32,516 nucleotides of DNA from SCTD01 sp038256525 (GCA_038256525.1 JBBSKF010000019.1:1-32516), one strand, 5' to 3'; numbered from the stretch's first letter, positions 1 through 7,084 are shown. Notes: generated from the sequence alone by a model not told the origin. Translations and numbers: made by a program.

Positions 1-568
1 CGGCCAGCTGGACGACCTGCGGATCGTCGGCGAGATCCACGCCCGCCTGGGCCATCTCGACGCCACCGGCATGGTGGGCCACCATGAGTTGCAGGAACTG
101 CACCTCGGCCTGGTCCACCGGCAGGGTGGCGAGCTCCGCGGTCTGCGCGGGTGCGGCCATGCCCGGCATCAGACCCGACGTCGGCGTGCCCATCCACGCC
201 ATCTTCGGACCGCTGGCGGTGGCGCTGTGGCCCCAGCCACTCAGCCAGGCCGACATCATCCCGATCTGGGCCTGCTGGGTCAGTGCGATGTCCGAGGCCA
301 GCGTCCGCAGCTCGGCGTCGTCCGTACGGTCACGGACCGCCTCGGCCATGAAGACCGCCTGCGCGTGATGTCGCGACATGTCCCTGGCGAACCCGACCTC
401 GACCGAGTCCTGCGTGGGCGGCTGCGGCTGCAGGTAGGCGGCCCCCGCGATCACCCCCACCAGGACGGCGAACAGGGCCGCGAGCACCGGCGTGGCCAGC
501 AGCGAGCGGTCCCGGGGCGTCACCGGCTCGGCCTGGCCGGCGGGGCGCTCGGCCGTCATGGTGGTCAT
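1..568 (-). CDS. DUF305 family membrane-anchored protein, 3' end outside window
   Basis: The frame starts at ATG 568 and runs off the left edge, so 189 residues are visible and the C-terminus is missing. An N-terminal transmembrane or uncleaved signal segment (LLATPVLAALFAVLVGVIAG) precedes a DUF305 domain with the two family hallmarks, DMSRHHAQAVFMAEA and LMVAHHAGGVEMA. These paired His/Met motifs suit metal binding; some DUF305 proteins (CopM type) bind copper, but copper here is inference. The start overlaps the lnt stop as ATGA, so the gene is translationally coupled behind lnt. A second ATG lies three codons later. The SCO and cupredoxin genes nearby agree with an extracytoplasmic metal role. 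Confidence 0.88.
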   Translation of the reverse strand, partial: MTTMTAERPAGQAEPVTPRDRSLLATPVLAALFAVLVGVIAGAAYLQPQPPTQDSVEVGFARDMSRHHAQAVFMAEAVRDRTDDAELRTLASDIALTQQAQIGMMSAWLSGWGHSATASGPKMAWMGTPTSGLMPGMAAPAQTAELATLPVDQAEVQFLQLMVAHHAGGVEMAQAGVDLADDPQVVQLA

Positions 569-2166
569 CGGGTCGGCGCTCCCACGGGTTCGGTTCGGTC
601 CTCGTCCAGACGCCCACGGTGTCCGGTTGGTTCCAGGCGACCGCGTCGCCGCAGACCGATCAGCAGGGGCAGGACCAGGAGGGCGGCCAGTGCTTGCTCG
701 ACCCGATCGCCGTAGCGGGTGGCCACGGTGAGCGTCGTACGACGCGGCAGCTCAGCGGTGAGCACGGCAGCTTCGTACAGGCCGGACCGCGCAATCACGA
801 CGCCGTCCGGCAGCACGAGCGCGCTGATCCCGCTGGTGGTCGCGACCACGGTCGACCGGCCGTGCTCGACAGCGCGCAGCCGGGCCATCGCGAGCTGTTG
901 GGCACTCTGCGCCGACCGGCCGTAGGAGGCGTTGTTGCTCGGGAGGACCAGCAGCTGCCCGCCGGAGCGGACGGCGGCGCGGGGGAGGTCGTCGAAGGCC
1001 ACCTCGAAGCAGGTCCCCACCGCGATCGGCACCCCGCCGAGCTCGAGCAGTCCCACCATGTCCCCGGGCGTGAAGTCCGCGGGCAGCAGGGTGCGGGCGG
1101 CGGGATAGACCTGCTCCACCAGCGAGCGCAACGGCAGGTATTCCCCGAACGGCACCAGGTGCCGCTTGCCGTACACCGGGCCCTCGAGACCGCCGGGACC
1201 GTAGACGGTCAGGGCGTTGGTGACGCGCGCGCCGTCACGAAGGACCGCGCCGAGCAGGAAGGGTTGGCCGCCGAGCGCCGCGACCGCCGCGTCCAGGCGC
1301 TCGGCGGCCGGGGGCGAGCGCCGCGGGTCCTGGTCGGAGGCATTCTCCGGCCAGATGACCAGGTCGGGGCGTGGCGTGCGACCGGCCGCGACGTCGGCGG
1401 CCAGCCGCTCGGTCTCGCGCAGGTGGTTGTCCAGGACCACGAGGTCCTCGGCGAACGCGTCCAACCCCTGCCCCGGCACGTTGCCCTGCACCGCCGCCAC
1501 CCGCACCGGGCGGCCGTCGACCGGCGTCGGGACGGCGAGCGCCGCCAGCACCGGCAGGAGCAGCAGGGCGGCCGGAAGGGCGAGCGAACGCGGGGTCAAC
1601 GCTGGCCCGACTTCCCGCCCTGGCAGCCGGCGTGCGACACCGAGCAGCCCGAGAGCGGTCAGGGTCACCGCTGCGCCGACCAGCGGAGTGCCGCCGAGCG
1701 CGGCCCAGGACAGCAGCGGTCCCTCGCTCTGCCCGAAGCCCAGCCGTCCCCACGTGAGACCCCCGAACGGCAGCCGGGCGCGTACGGCCTCGACCGCGAT
1801 CACGGCGCCGACCAGCCCGACCACGCGCAGCGCCGAGGACCACCGACGGCCGTCCACGGACCGTTCCACGGCGACGACGATCGGTCCGAGCAACGCGGCG
1901 ATCAGCGCCTGCAGGACGGCGAGCAGCAGCCACGGGACGGGCCCGAGGAAGCGGGTCCACTCCAGCAGTGGCAGGAACACCACGAGATAGGCGACAAAGG
2001 CGTAGGCCGCGGCCCTGCGCAGGCCCTGCCCCCGGACGGCTGCGAACAGCGCCGCCATCCCGAGCGGAGCCGTCCACCACAGCCCGACCGGCGGGAAGGC
2101 GGCGAGCAGGCCCAGCCCAGCGAGGATCGCCAGGGCCAGCGGCCGCCGTGCGCTCAGCTGGGTCAG
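565..2166 (-). CDS. lnt: Apolipoprotein N-acyltransferase (Lnt)
   Basis: Transfers the third acyl chain to the N-terminal cysteine of lipoproteins at the membrane. About seven hydrophobic segments fill the N-terminal half (first: LALAILAGLGLLAAFPPVGLWW), followed by a nitrilase-type domain with the full triad: E274 in VIWPENAS, K334 in YGKRHLVPFGEY, C386 in VGTCFE, nearly the E. coli numbering. A last helix (LAALLVLPLLIGL) follows. The start is uncertain: the frame is open back to GTG 2277, but that overlaps the upstream gene by over 100 bp, and no ATG/GTG/TTG lies between it and a point that would delete the first helix. I place it at CTG 2166, which overlaps the upstream stop as CTGA. Lipoproteins encoded close by are possible substrates. 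Confidence 0.87.
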   Translation of the reverse strand: MTQLSARRPLALAILAGLGLLAAFPPVGLWWTAPLGMAALFAAVRGQGLRRAAAYAFVAYLVVFLPLLEWTRFLGPVPWLLLAVLQALIAALLGPIVVAVERSVDGRRWSSALRVVGLVGAVIAVEAVRARLPFGGLTWGRLGFGQSEGPLLSWAALGGTPLVGAAVTLTALGLLGVARRLPGREVGPALTPRSLALPAALLLLPVLAALAVPTPVDGRPVRVAAVQGNVPGQGLDAFAEDLVVLDNHLRETERLAADVAAGRTPRPDLVIWPENASDQDPRRSPPAAERLDAAVAALGGQPFLLGAVLRDGARVTNALTVYGPGGLEGPVYGKRHLVPFGEYLPLRSLVEQVYPAARTLLPADFTPGDMVGLLELGGVPIAVGTCFEVAFDDLPRAAVRSGGQLLVLPSNNASYGRSAQSAQQLAMARLRAVEHGRSTVVATTSGISALVLPDGVVIARSGLYEAAVLTAELPRRTTLTVATRYGDRVEQALAALLVLPLLIGLRRRGRLEPTGHRGRLDEDRTEPVGAPTR

Positions 2167-2654
2167 GGCTTCGGCTCGGCCGGCGTCGCATACGGCCCGC
2201 GATACACAGACAGCCAGCCGATCCCGAACAGCAGCAACAAGATGGCGGGGATGCTGTAGTTCAGGGTCGCCGACCACGGGGCCTGGTCGCGCAGTGCCTG
2301 GATGACCAAGGGCACGTGCGTCGCGGTCGTCCAGACACCGGCCAGCGAGATGCCGAGACCGGCGTAGAACAGCAGACTCGGGGCCTTGGGTCGCAGCCGT
2401 CGTCCGACGAAAAGGGCCAGCACGACCGCGAGGCTGATGACGATGACGACCGCCCCGGGCAGGACGTGATCGGCGAACTCGAGCTCGGTGCGCCGGGGGC
2501 CGAGGTCGAGCTGCGGACCCACGAAGATGGACGCTGCCACCCAGCTGCCGATCAGCACGCCGGCACCCGCCATCATCGGGACGGCGGCGAGGCGGGTCGC
2601 CGACAACGGCGCCACCGGCGTCGCCTTCGGGTCTGCCCGGTCGGTGTCGGTCAT
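2163..2654 (-). CDS. Four-helix integral membrane protein, unknown function
   Basis: Predicted protein of 163 residues with a short polar N-terminus and four hydrophobic segments, around residues 20-45 (VPMMAGAGVLIGSWVAASIF), 65-90 (VLPGAVVIVISLAVVLALFVG), 97-120 (LLFYAGLGISLAGVWTTAT) and 135-155 (IPAILLLLFGIGWL). The ATG at 2654 has a GGAGGG/GGAG-type ribosome binding site just upstream; the frame stays open further upstream but without a better start. It is the first gene of a minus-strand set with lnt and the DUF305 gene and is divergent from the secreted-protein/SCO/cupredoxin set, so the 164 bp between them probably hold both promoters. I do not recognise the family. Confidence 0.8.
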   Translation of the reverse strand: MTDTDRADPKATPVAPLSATRLAAVPMMAGAGVLIGSWVAASIFVGPQLDLGPRRTELEFADHVLPGAVVIVISLAVVLALFVGRRLRPKAPSLLFYAGLGISLAGVWTTATHVPLVIQALRDQAPWSATLNYSIPAILLLLFGIGWLSVYRGPYATPAEPKP

Positions 2655-2818
2655 CGCGTGGACTCCACCCTCTCGTCGCCCGCTGTTCCTGCTCGGCTTC
2701 CAGTATGACCCCGCTCGGACCCGAACCGTTCCTTCGGGAAGGTCGGCGGCCGGTTCCACGGATACGGTGCTCGAAGGATCGGCACCACTTCTTCTCGGGA
2801 CGGAGGGCAGGGACGCGG

Positions 2819-3415
2819 ATGCGGGGTCACCTGCCACCACGCCTCGGCGCAGGGCTGACCAGCCTGGTCCTGGTGCTCCTGTCGGCGGCTCCGGCCGGGG
2901 CACACGAGGATGGCGCCGCGGCCCTCACCGAACGGGCGGGCCCGTACCAGCTGCTCGCCTACGACGGCGTGCGCGGCGGCGCCGCGGATCAGGACGACTA
3001 CACGGTCATCGTTCAGGACGCCGACGGCCGGCCCGTGGACGGCGCCGACGTCGCCGTGTCCGCGCGATCCACCGACGCCACGGCGCCGACATCCGAGGTC
3101 GGACCCATCGCCGCGCAGGGCGTCGCGAACGTCTACCGGTTCACCCTTCCGGACCTGGGATCTGAGGCCTGGAACGTCGAGGTGACGGTGAATGCCGGTG
3201 CCGGGCTGGGTACCGCCGCCTTCCTGCTGCACGCGCCGGACCGCCTCAGCGACGCCGTCGTCGTGCTCGAGGGCGACCGCCGACCGGCTGCCGTCAGTCC
3301 GTTGCCCCTGGTCGCCATCGTCGGCGGGGCAGTGCTCGTCGTCGTCATCCTGGCCCTGTCGGTGGGGAGTGGCACGAAAGCGTCATCCGCGGAGCGGACC
3401 GGCCAGCATGTCTGA
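2819..3415 (+). CDS. Secreted protein with C-terminal membrane anchor
   Basis: Predicted protein of 198 residues. A Sec signal peptide (residues 1-28, hydrophobic core LTSLVLVLLSAAPAGA, likely cleavage at AGA-HED) leads a beta-rich domain (YTVIVQDADGRPVDGADVAV, then YRFTLPDLGSEAWNVEVTV) that reads like an immunoglobulin-fold or FixH/YtkA-type extracytoplasmic domain. It ends with a transmembrane helix (PLPLVAIVGGAVLVVVILAL) and a short cytoplasmic tail. The ATG has GGAGGG at suitable spacing. The stop overlaps the start of the SCO gene by 8 bp, so the two are one operon. Function is unknown; the context suggests copper or redox handling outside the membrane. Confidence 0.8.
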   Translation: MRGHLPPRLGAGLTSLVLVLLSAAPAGAHEDGAAALTERAGPYQLLAYDGVRGGAADQDDYTVIVQDADGRPVDGADVAVSARSTDATAPTSEVGPIAAQGVANVYRFTLPDLGSEAWNVEVTVNAGAGLGTAAFLLHAPDRLSDAVVVLEGDRRPAAVSPLPLVAIVGGAVLVVVILALSVGSGTKASSAERTGQHV

Positions 3416-4073
3416 GCCCGAGCGGACCGTACGTCCCCTCCGACTGGCGGTGACGGCCGTCGTCGTGGGCCTGCTCTCCGGTTGCGCGGGGGGCCCTGCG
3501 CTCTCCTCGGCCGGCCGCCCGACGCAAGCGCCCGTCACGTACACCGGCACGGTCGTCGATCCGCCGGTCCCGCTGCCGGCGGTGACCCTGACCGGCACGG
3601 ACGACGGACCGTTCGACCTGCGTGCCGACACCCGCGCGCCCGTGACGCTGGTGACGTTCGTCTACACCAACTGCCCTGACGAGTGCCCGCTCACCGTCTC
3701 GACCATCACGGTCGCCCTGGCGGCCCTGCCGCCGGAGCTGCGCCGGTCGGTAGACGTGCTGGTGGTCAGCGCTGACCCGGTCCGCGACACGCCGTCGGTG
3801 CTTCGCGGCTGGCTCGACCGATTCGACCCGACCTACCGCGGGGTCACCGGCGACCCAGCCGTTCTCGACACGGTCGCCGCCGGCCTTTTCGTCCCGGTGG
3901 ACCTCCCGGGGTTCGCGCCGGACGCCGACCCGGTCGACGTCACGCACGGCGTGCAGATCTTTGCTTTCGGCGCGGACGACCAGTCCCTCATGCTGTGGGG
4001 GTCCAACCCGACACCCTCCGAGCTGACCGTCGACCTGAGACAGCTCGTCGAACAGCAGCAGAGCCGATCCTGA
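3408..4073 (+). CDS. SCO1/SenC family copper-binding lipoprotein
   Basis: SCO proteins deliver copper to, or reduce thiols for, the CuA site of cytochrome c oxidase. The 221-residue product has an N-terminal lipobox (VVGLLSGCAGG), so it is a membrane-tethered lipoprotein. The thioredoxin-like domain carries the family's copper motif CPDEC (C89 and C93) in FVYTNCPDECPLT and the distal ligand H180 in DVTHGVQIF. VSADPVRDTPSVLRGW is also typical. The start ATG lies inside the end of the previous gene (8-bp overlap), and the cupredoxin gene follows after 13 bp, so the three are probably co-transcribed. Confidence 0.93.
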   Translation: MSEPERTVRPLRLAVTAVVVGLLSGCAGGPALSSAGRPTQAPVTYTGTVVDPPVPLPAVTLTGTDDGPFDLRADTRAPVTLVTFVYTNCPDECPLTVSTITVALAALPPELRRSVDVLVVSADPVRDTPSVLRGWLDRFDPTYRGVTGDPAVLDTVAAGLFVPVDLPGFAPDADPVDVTHGVQIFAFGADDQSLMLWGSNPTPSELTVDLRQLVEQQQSRS

Positions 4074-4086
4074 CCAGGAGCACGCC

Positions 4087-4500
4087 ATGACCCTGACTCG
4101 ACGCCGGTTGCTCGTGTTCGCGCTGACCGCCCCGTTCGCCGGACTGCTCAGCGCGTGCGGCGGAAGCGGGGGTGCCGGGGGCAGCTCCGGCGGGAGCGGG
4201 AAGGCGGCCGGGACGGCAGCGGCACCGGTCACCGAGGTGACGGTCAGCTCACCGGCGACCAGCTTCGACATCACCCAGATCTTCGTGCCGGTAGGGCAGC
4301 CGGTGACCGTCACCTACCGCAACGACGACGAGGGCGTACCGCACAACTTCCATGTCACCGGTTCCGGCCTGGACGAGAAGACGACCCTGAAGTCGGGCCC
4401 GGACGTGCAGACCCTCACCGTGACGTTCCCGGCGGCGGGCGACTACGACTACGTCTGCGACGTGCATCCGGACATGACAGGCGTCGTCACGGCGGTGTGA
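4087..4500 (+). CDS. Cupredoxin-domain lipoprotein
   Basis: Predicted protein of 137 residues. The N-terminus combines a twin-arginine-like RRR with a lipobox (GLLSAC), then a Gly/Ser-rich spacer (residues 25-40) and one cupredoxin domain. The type-1 copper ligands are all present in the right order: H86 in PHNFHV, C124, H127 and M130 in YVCDVHPDMTG. It is thus likely a surface blue-copper protein for electron transfer or copper binding. A GGAG site precedes the ATG. It is the last gene of the plus-strand set with the anchored protein and the SCO protein. Confidence 0.9.
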   Translation: MTLTRRRLLVFALTAPFAGLLSACGGSGGAGGSSGGSGKAAGTAAAPVTEVTVSSPATSFDITQIFVPVGQPVTVTYRNDDEGVPHNFHVTGSGLDEKTTLKSGPDVQTLTVTFPAAGDYDYVCDVHPDMTGVVTAV

Positions 4501-4501
4501 C

Positions 4502-4515
4502 GGGGCTGTCGCCCC
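4502..4515 (+). terminator. Short GC hairpin after the cupredoxin gene
   Basis: GGGGC-TGTC-GCCCC directly follows the cupredoxin stop codon and is followed by only two T. It is a weak terminator candidate that separates the copper-type genes from the toxin-antitoxin pair. The TTGACA of the next promoter starts immediately after it. Confidence 0.35.
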
Positions 4516-4546
4516 TTGACACCGACCCGTGTACGGAACGTATACG
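4516..4546 (+). promoter_or_regulatory. Candidate promoter and palindromic operator of the toxin-antitoxin pair
   Basis: A perfect -35 box TTGACA (4516-4521) is followed by an imperfect palindrome CGTGTAC-GGAAC-GTATACG (4528-4546, one mismatch between arms) that ends one base before the antitoxin ATG. The -10 box would lie within the right arm. Ribbon-helix-helix antitoxins normally bind such palindromes to repress their own operon, so this is a likely autoregulatory operator. The exact -10 and start point are unclear, as no ribosome binding site precedes the ATG. Confidence 0.5.
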
Positions 4547-4547
4547 G

Positions 4548-4811
4548 ATGACGACCACCACCGGAGCATCCGAGACCTGGCAGGCACGCATCACCCACGC
4601 GCTGGCTGCACAGTTGCGCGACGACGCGAAGCTGCTCGGACTTGACGGCCGGACCGAGATCGTCAAGGCCGCCCTCGAATTGCTGCATAGGCGTGCTGCC
4701 GAGGAGCGCATGGCCAGGAGCGTGGATGACTTCTACGCCGACCACGAACAGCCCCTGCCGGTCGGCGTCCGGCCGGGAGGACATGACGCCCGCTCCGATG
4801 TCCCTGCCTGA
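4548..4811 (+). CDS. Ribbon-helix-helix antitoxin, MazE-like
   Basis: Predicted protein of 87 residues. Residues 12-48 (ARITHALAAQLRDDAKLLGL, then DGRTEIVKAALELLHRRA) fit a strand-helix-helix DNA-binding fold. The C-terminal part (MARSVDDFYADHEQPLPVGV) is an acidic, proline-containing tail of the kind that wraps the toxin in MazE-type antitoxins. The gene overlaps the toxin by 29 bp, the usual antitoxin-first arrangement. There is no Shine-Dalgarno, so the ATG may be read leaderless. Base composition is slightly less GC-rich than the housekeeping genes. Confidence 0.8.
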   Translation: MTTTTGASETWQARITHALAAQLRDDAKLLGLDGRTEIVKAALELLHRRAAEERMARSVDDFYADHEQPLPVGVRPGGHDARSDVPA

Positions 4812-5151
4812 ACCGCTCCGTGGAGAGGTCTGGGATGTCGACTTCGATGGGTCCGGACTCCACCCGGCGGTGGTGCTGAGCCTCAACATGCTGAACACCC
4901 GGCTCGGTCACGTCGCCGTGATCCCGGTGACCAGTACTCGTGGACCCGACCAGACCCACGTGGCACTCGACCGCGACGCCGGACTCACCCGTGACAACCA
5001 GTCATACGCCGACGTCACCGCACTTCAGCCGGTGGCCCGAACTCGACTGCTGAAACGACGGGGACTCCTGGCCACAGCCGAGATCGACCGGCTTGCAGAC
5101 CAACTCGCGATCTACCTCGGGCTGCCCCTCGCACCCGGTGGAGGACGCTGA
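4783..5151 (+). CDS. MazF/PemK-family endoribonuclease toxin
   Basis: Predicted protein of 122 residues with the MazF/PemK fold signatures: RGEVWDVDFDGSGLHPAVVLS near the N-terminus (the RGEVW...HPAVVLS core), then VAVIPVTSTRG, and SYADVTALQPVARTRLLKRRG with the conserved D/R region near the active site. Such toxins cleave mRNA and are neutralised by the overlapping antitoxin. The ATG at 4783 lies only two bases after GGGAGG, so ATG 4798 is an alternative. The stop TGA shares bases with a downstream ATG (TGATG). Confidence 0.85.
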   Translation: MTPAPMSLPEPLRGEVWDVDFDGSGLHPAVVLSLNMLNTRLGHVAVIPVTSTRGPDQTHVALDRDAGLTRDNQSYADVTALQPVARTRLLKRRGLLATAEIDRLADQLAIYLGLPLAPGGGR

Positions 5152-5387
5152 TGACGGCAGGTCGGAGTCCTGCCCGCTCGGCTTCGAAGTCTTGCCCGCC
5201 CCCGGGCAGCACGGCTCCAGCTCCCGACGATCGGGACCCCGGGCCGGCCGCGCAAGCGGGCGGTCTGGGGCCGCGAACGGTGTGGCGCCCGACGACGAGG
5301 GCAACGCTGAGGCGCGAAGCTTCTACGTCAGCGCGGGCGATCACCGAGCACCCGTTCAGCGGCCAGCCGGACGACGAGACGGAGTAG
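5151..5387 (+). CDS. Possible small third ORF of the toxin-antitoxin cluster
   Basis: A 78-codon frame begins in the toxin stop codon (TGATG) and has GGAGG about 8 bases upstream, so it could be translated by coupling. The product is rich in Pro, Ser, Arg and Thr with no recognisable domain or membrane segment, and the codon third positions are not convincingly coding. It may be a chance frame or the eroded remains of a gene. No other strong ORF covers 5152-5395. Confidence 0.25.
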   Translation: MTAGRSPARSASKSCPPPGSTAPAPDDRDPGPAAQAGGLGPRTVWRPTTRATLRREASTSARAITEHPFSGQPDDETE

Positions 5388-5395
5388 TCGGCTTC

Positions 5396-5833
5396 CTACG
5401 TCAGGACGAGGTCAACGGTGAAGTCGTGGGCATCGCGGCCGAGTGCGTCAAGTCGGCCCTGCAACCTTTCCATGGCCTCGGCAACGCCCTCTGGTGTCAG
5501 CTCAGCGTCGGTGAAGTCGACGATGCCGAGCCGCTCGGTCGCGAAGGCGATGCGGCACCAACCGCGTAGATGCAGATCCCGGAAGCGCGCGTCGAACTCC
5601 TCCGCAGGCCCATCCTCGAGATGGCGACGCTCATCGGCGGTGATGTCGGCGTACCACCAGAGGGTCAGGTCCTCGTCGGGTCGGCTGGCGCAGTGAAACA
5701 GGTATTGACGCCCGTCCTGCTCGATCACCCCAGTAAACGGCACGTCGTAGTAGCGGTACTGCTTGATCAAACGGGCGTCGTGACTCGCTTGCCAGGGCGC
5801 AGCGCCGTGCTCAACGTGGATCAAGTCCGACAT
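5396..5833 (-). CDS. Hypothetical protein, 145 aa
   Basis: Soluble protein without signal peptide or membrane helix. It has a mixed alpha/beta look with aromatic-rich strands (QYRYYDVPFTGVI, YLFHCASRPDEDLTLWWYAD) and a C-terminal helix (PEGVAEAMERLQGRLDALG). The ATG has GGGAGG upstream and overlaps the stop of the preceding minus-strand ORF as TGATG, so the two form one operon. I do not recognise the family. It lies between the toxin-antitoxin genes and tRNA-Asn, in an accessory-looking stretch. Confidence 0.75.
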   Translation of the reverse strand: MSDLIHVEHGAAPWQASHDARLIKQYRYYDVPFTGVIEQDGRQYLFHCASRPDEDLTLWWYADITADERRHLEDGPAEEFDARFRDLHLRGWCRIAFATERLGIVDFTDAELTPEGVAEAMERLQGRLDALGRDAHDFTVDLVLT

Positions 5834-6084
5834 CAGGTCGCTCCTCCCTTGCAGAGGCTATCCAGCAACTCGGCCTGGCTGTCACCCCAGTCCCCATGAG
5901 ACCAGAACACCGAGACGTGAATCTTGGATCCCAACCTGGGTGTGTGTTCGACAACGAAGCCCGCCGCCCTGAGCGTTCCCACCTGCACGTGTCTCACCGC
6001 GTCCCTACCTGGTCGGTAGTTGTCACGCCCGTAGGCAGCCACCAAGGCCTCGTGCGCAGTGAGCTCACCCAACAGCCAGGACAC
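5833..6084 (-). CDS. Hypothetical protein, probably 5'-truncated or start-less
   Basis: From GTG 6084 the frame gives 83 residues (SWLLGELTAHEALVAAYG through SKIHVSVFWSHGDWGD). Coding character clearly extends upstream of that codon: the same frame reads GKYLADGTWKFTNRPRPL and KEPPELD from about 6159 before meeting TGA at 6175-6177, with no ATG, GTG or TTG between. The gene therefore may have lost its original start, or uses an unusual one. The central part resembles a small basic strand-helix domain (RHVQVGTLRAAGFVVEHTPR). It is coupled to the next gene by TGATG. Function unknown. Confidence 0.55.
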   Translation of the reverse strand: MSWLLGELTAHEALVAAYGRDNYRPGRDAVRHVQVGTLRAAGFVVEHTPRLGSKIHVSVFWSHGDWGDSQAELLDSLCKGGAT

Positions 6085-6174
6085 GTCGAGTTCGGGTGGT
6101 TCCTTCAGCGGCCGCGGCCGGTTGGTGAACTTCCACGTTCCGTCGGCGAGATACTTACCGCACGTGACTGATGA

Positions 6175-6549
6175 TCACGTCATCCGGGATGTTCTGCACC
6201 GGTGCGTCGCACCGGTGGGGAGTCGGCGCTGGCCTTGATGGCCGCAACCGAGACTAGGCAGATGTTGCGTCAGCGGGGATGCGACACGAGACCGAGGCCG
6301 GCCGAGCGACCCCCAGCTGCTCCCGGCCTCAGAGACATGAGGCGTTGGGAGGTGCAGGAGCGACATGGGCTGGCGTGACTTGCCATCCGTCACGTAGAAG
6401 CTCGCCCTCCAGCCCTTGTGGCGCTGCCCGTCAATCTCGATCCTCCACTCGCGGTCCTTGTTCCCGGGCCGGAGGGCGGTCCCCCTCAGGCCATGCGCGT
6501 ACAGCAGGGTGATGCGCGCTGCGGCCCCGAACAGCCAGAACCCGAACAT
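6175..6549 (-). CDS. Weak ORF, possible gene remnant
   Basis: A 124-codon frame starts at ATG 6549 with GAGG ten bases upstream. The first 80 residues look partly genuine (REWRIEIDGQRHKGWRASFY, VTDGKSRQPMSLLHLP), but the last 45 are Arg/Pro/Ser-rich like shadow translation. It ends at the same TGA that closes off the coding-like frame of the next gene, with which it is in phase. A degraded gene is more likely than an intact one. Confidence 0.25.
   Translation of the reverse strand: MFGFWLFGAAARITLLYAHGLRGTALRPGNKDREWRIEIDGQRHKGWRASFYVTDGKSRQPMSLLHLPTPHVSEAGSSWGSLGRPRSRVASPLTQHLPSLGCGHQGQRRLPTGATHRCRTSRMT
6197..6217. repeat. Perfect 21-bp palindrome
   Basis: CACCGGTGCG-T-CGCACCGGTG is a perfect inverted repeat with a single central base. 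Each half contains the self-complementary octamer CACCGGTG. It lies about 110 bp upstream of the GTG of the start-less ORF, on that gene's promoter side, so it could be an operator or a recombination site. Confidence 0.6.
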
Positions 6550-6932
6550 GTACCTGCCTCAGGACATGCCGAGCCGGGTACAAGCGACGCTCGGGTTTCC
6601 ATCTGGGCTTCCGCTCCGGGCGGGGCACCTTCGATGGAACGCGGAGTCTTGATCTCTGCAGCCATGGCGGAGATGTCCTCGCTCGTGAGATCGAGATCGA
6701 GCAACTCTTCGTCCGGGGCCCGAAGCTTCCCAGGCGGCCCCATCGGCCCCTGCCGACGTGAACCTGCCCAAGATCAATAAGGGCGCGACATGGTGCCGAG
6801 TGGCGCCGGCGGCGATGATTCCCCCGCACGGTCACCGAGATCCGTGCCCACCATGTGCCCACCCCGGGCTGATCCGGTCCGGCGGCGGAAGCGCCGTGAA
6901 CCTGTTTCCGCTTGTCGCGGCCTGAGAAGGGG
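6550..6932. other. Gene-poor stretch next to tRNA-Asn
   Basis: No convincing intact gene lies here. One minus-strand frame has a short coding-like run (PDEELLDLDLTSEDISAMAA, ending EIKTP, about 6640-6720) that soon turns into low-quality sequence, which suggests eroded coding DNA. The base composition is less GC-biased than the flanks. No integrase is visible. Confidence 0.45.
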
Positions 6933-7005
6933 CTCCCCCGTCTGGACTTGAACCAGAAACCCTGCGATTAACAGTCGCATGCTCTGCCAATTGAGCTACG
7001 GGGGA
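6933..7005 (-). tRNA. tRNA-Asn (GTT anticodon)
   Basis: The minus strand folds as a complete 73-nt cloverleaf. The acceptor TCCCCCG pairs with CGGGGGA, followed by the G discriminator. D arm GCTCAATTGGCAGAGC, anticodon stem TGCGA/TCGCA around loop CTGTTAA (anticodon GTT, Asn), and T arm with GGTTCAAGTCC are all present. The 3' CCA is not encoded. A gene-poor accessory stretch begins at its 3' end, a typical side for element integration. Confidence 0.97.
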
Positions 7006-7084
7006 TCGCACCGGCAGACCGGCTGCGGAGGGCAAGACTAGCGCACCGACTGTTCACCGGGATCGCCGAGACAAGCCGCCTTCG

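Noticed and set aside
619..2259. Long plus-strand ORF (546 codons) opposite lnt
   Set aside because: Antisense shadow of a clearly recognised gene; Gln/Arg/Gly-rich composition typical of high-GC reverse frames.
5093..5569. Plus-strand ORF of 158 codons after the toxin gene
   Set aside because: Overlaps the toxin 3' end and runs antisense into the 145-aa gene, which has a good ribosome binding site; no protein-like pattern.
6486..6743. Minus-strand ORF of 85 codons near tRNA-Asn
   Set aside because: Only a short stretch looks coding and the rest is Cys/Ser/Gly-rich; kept as part of the eroded region instead.
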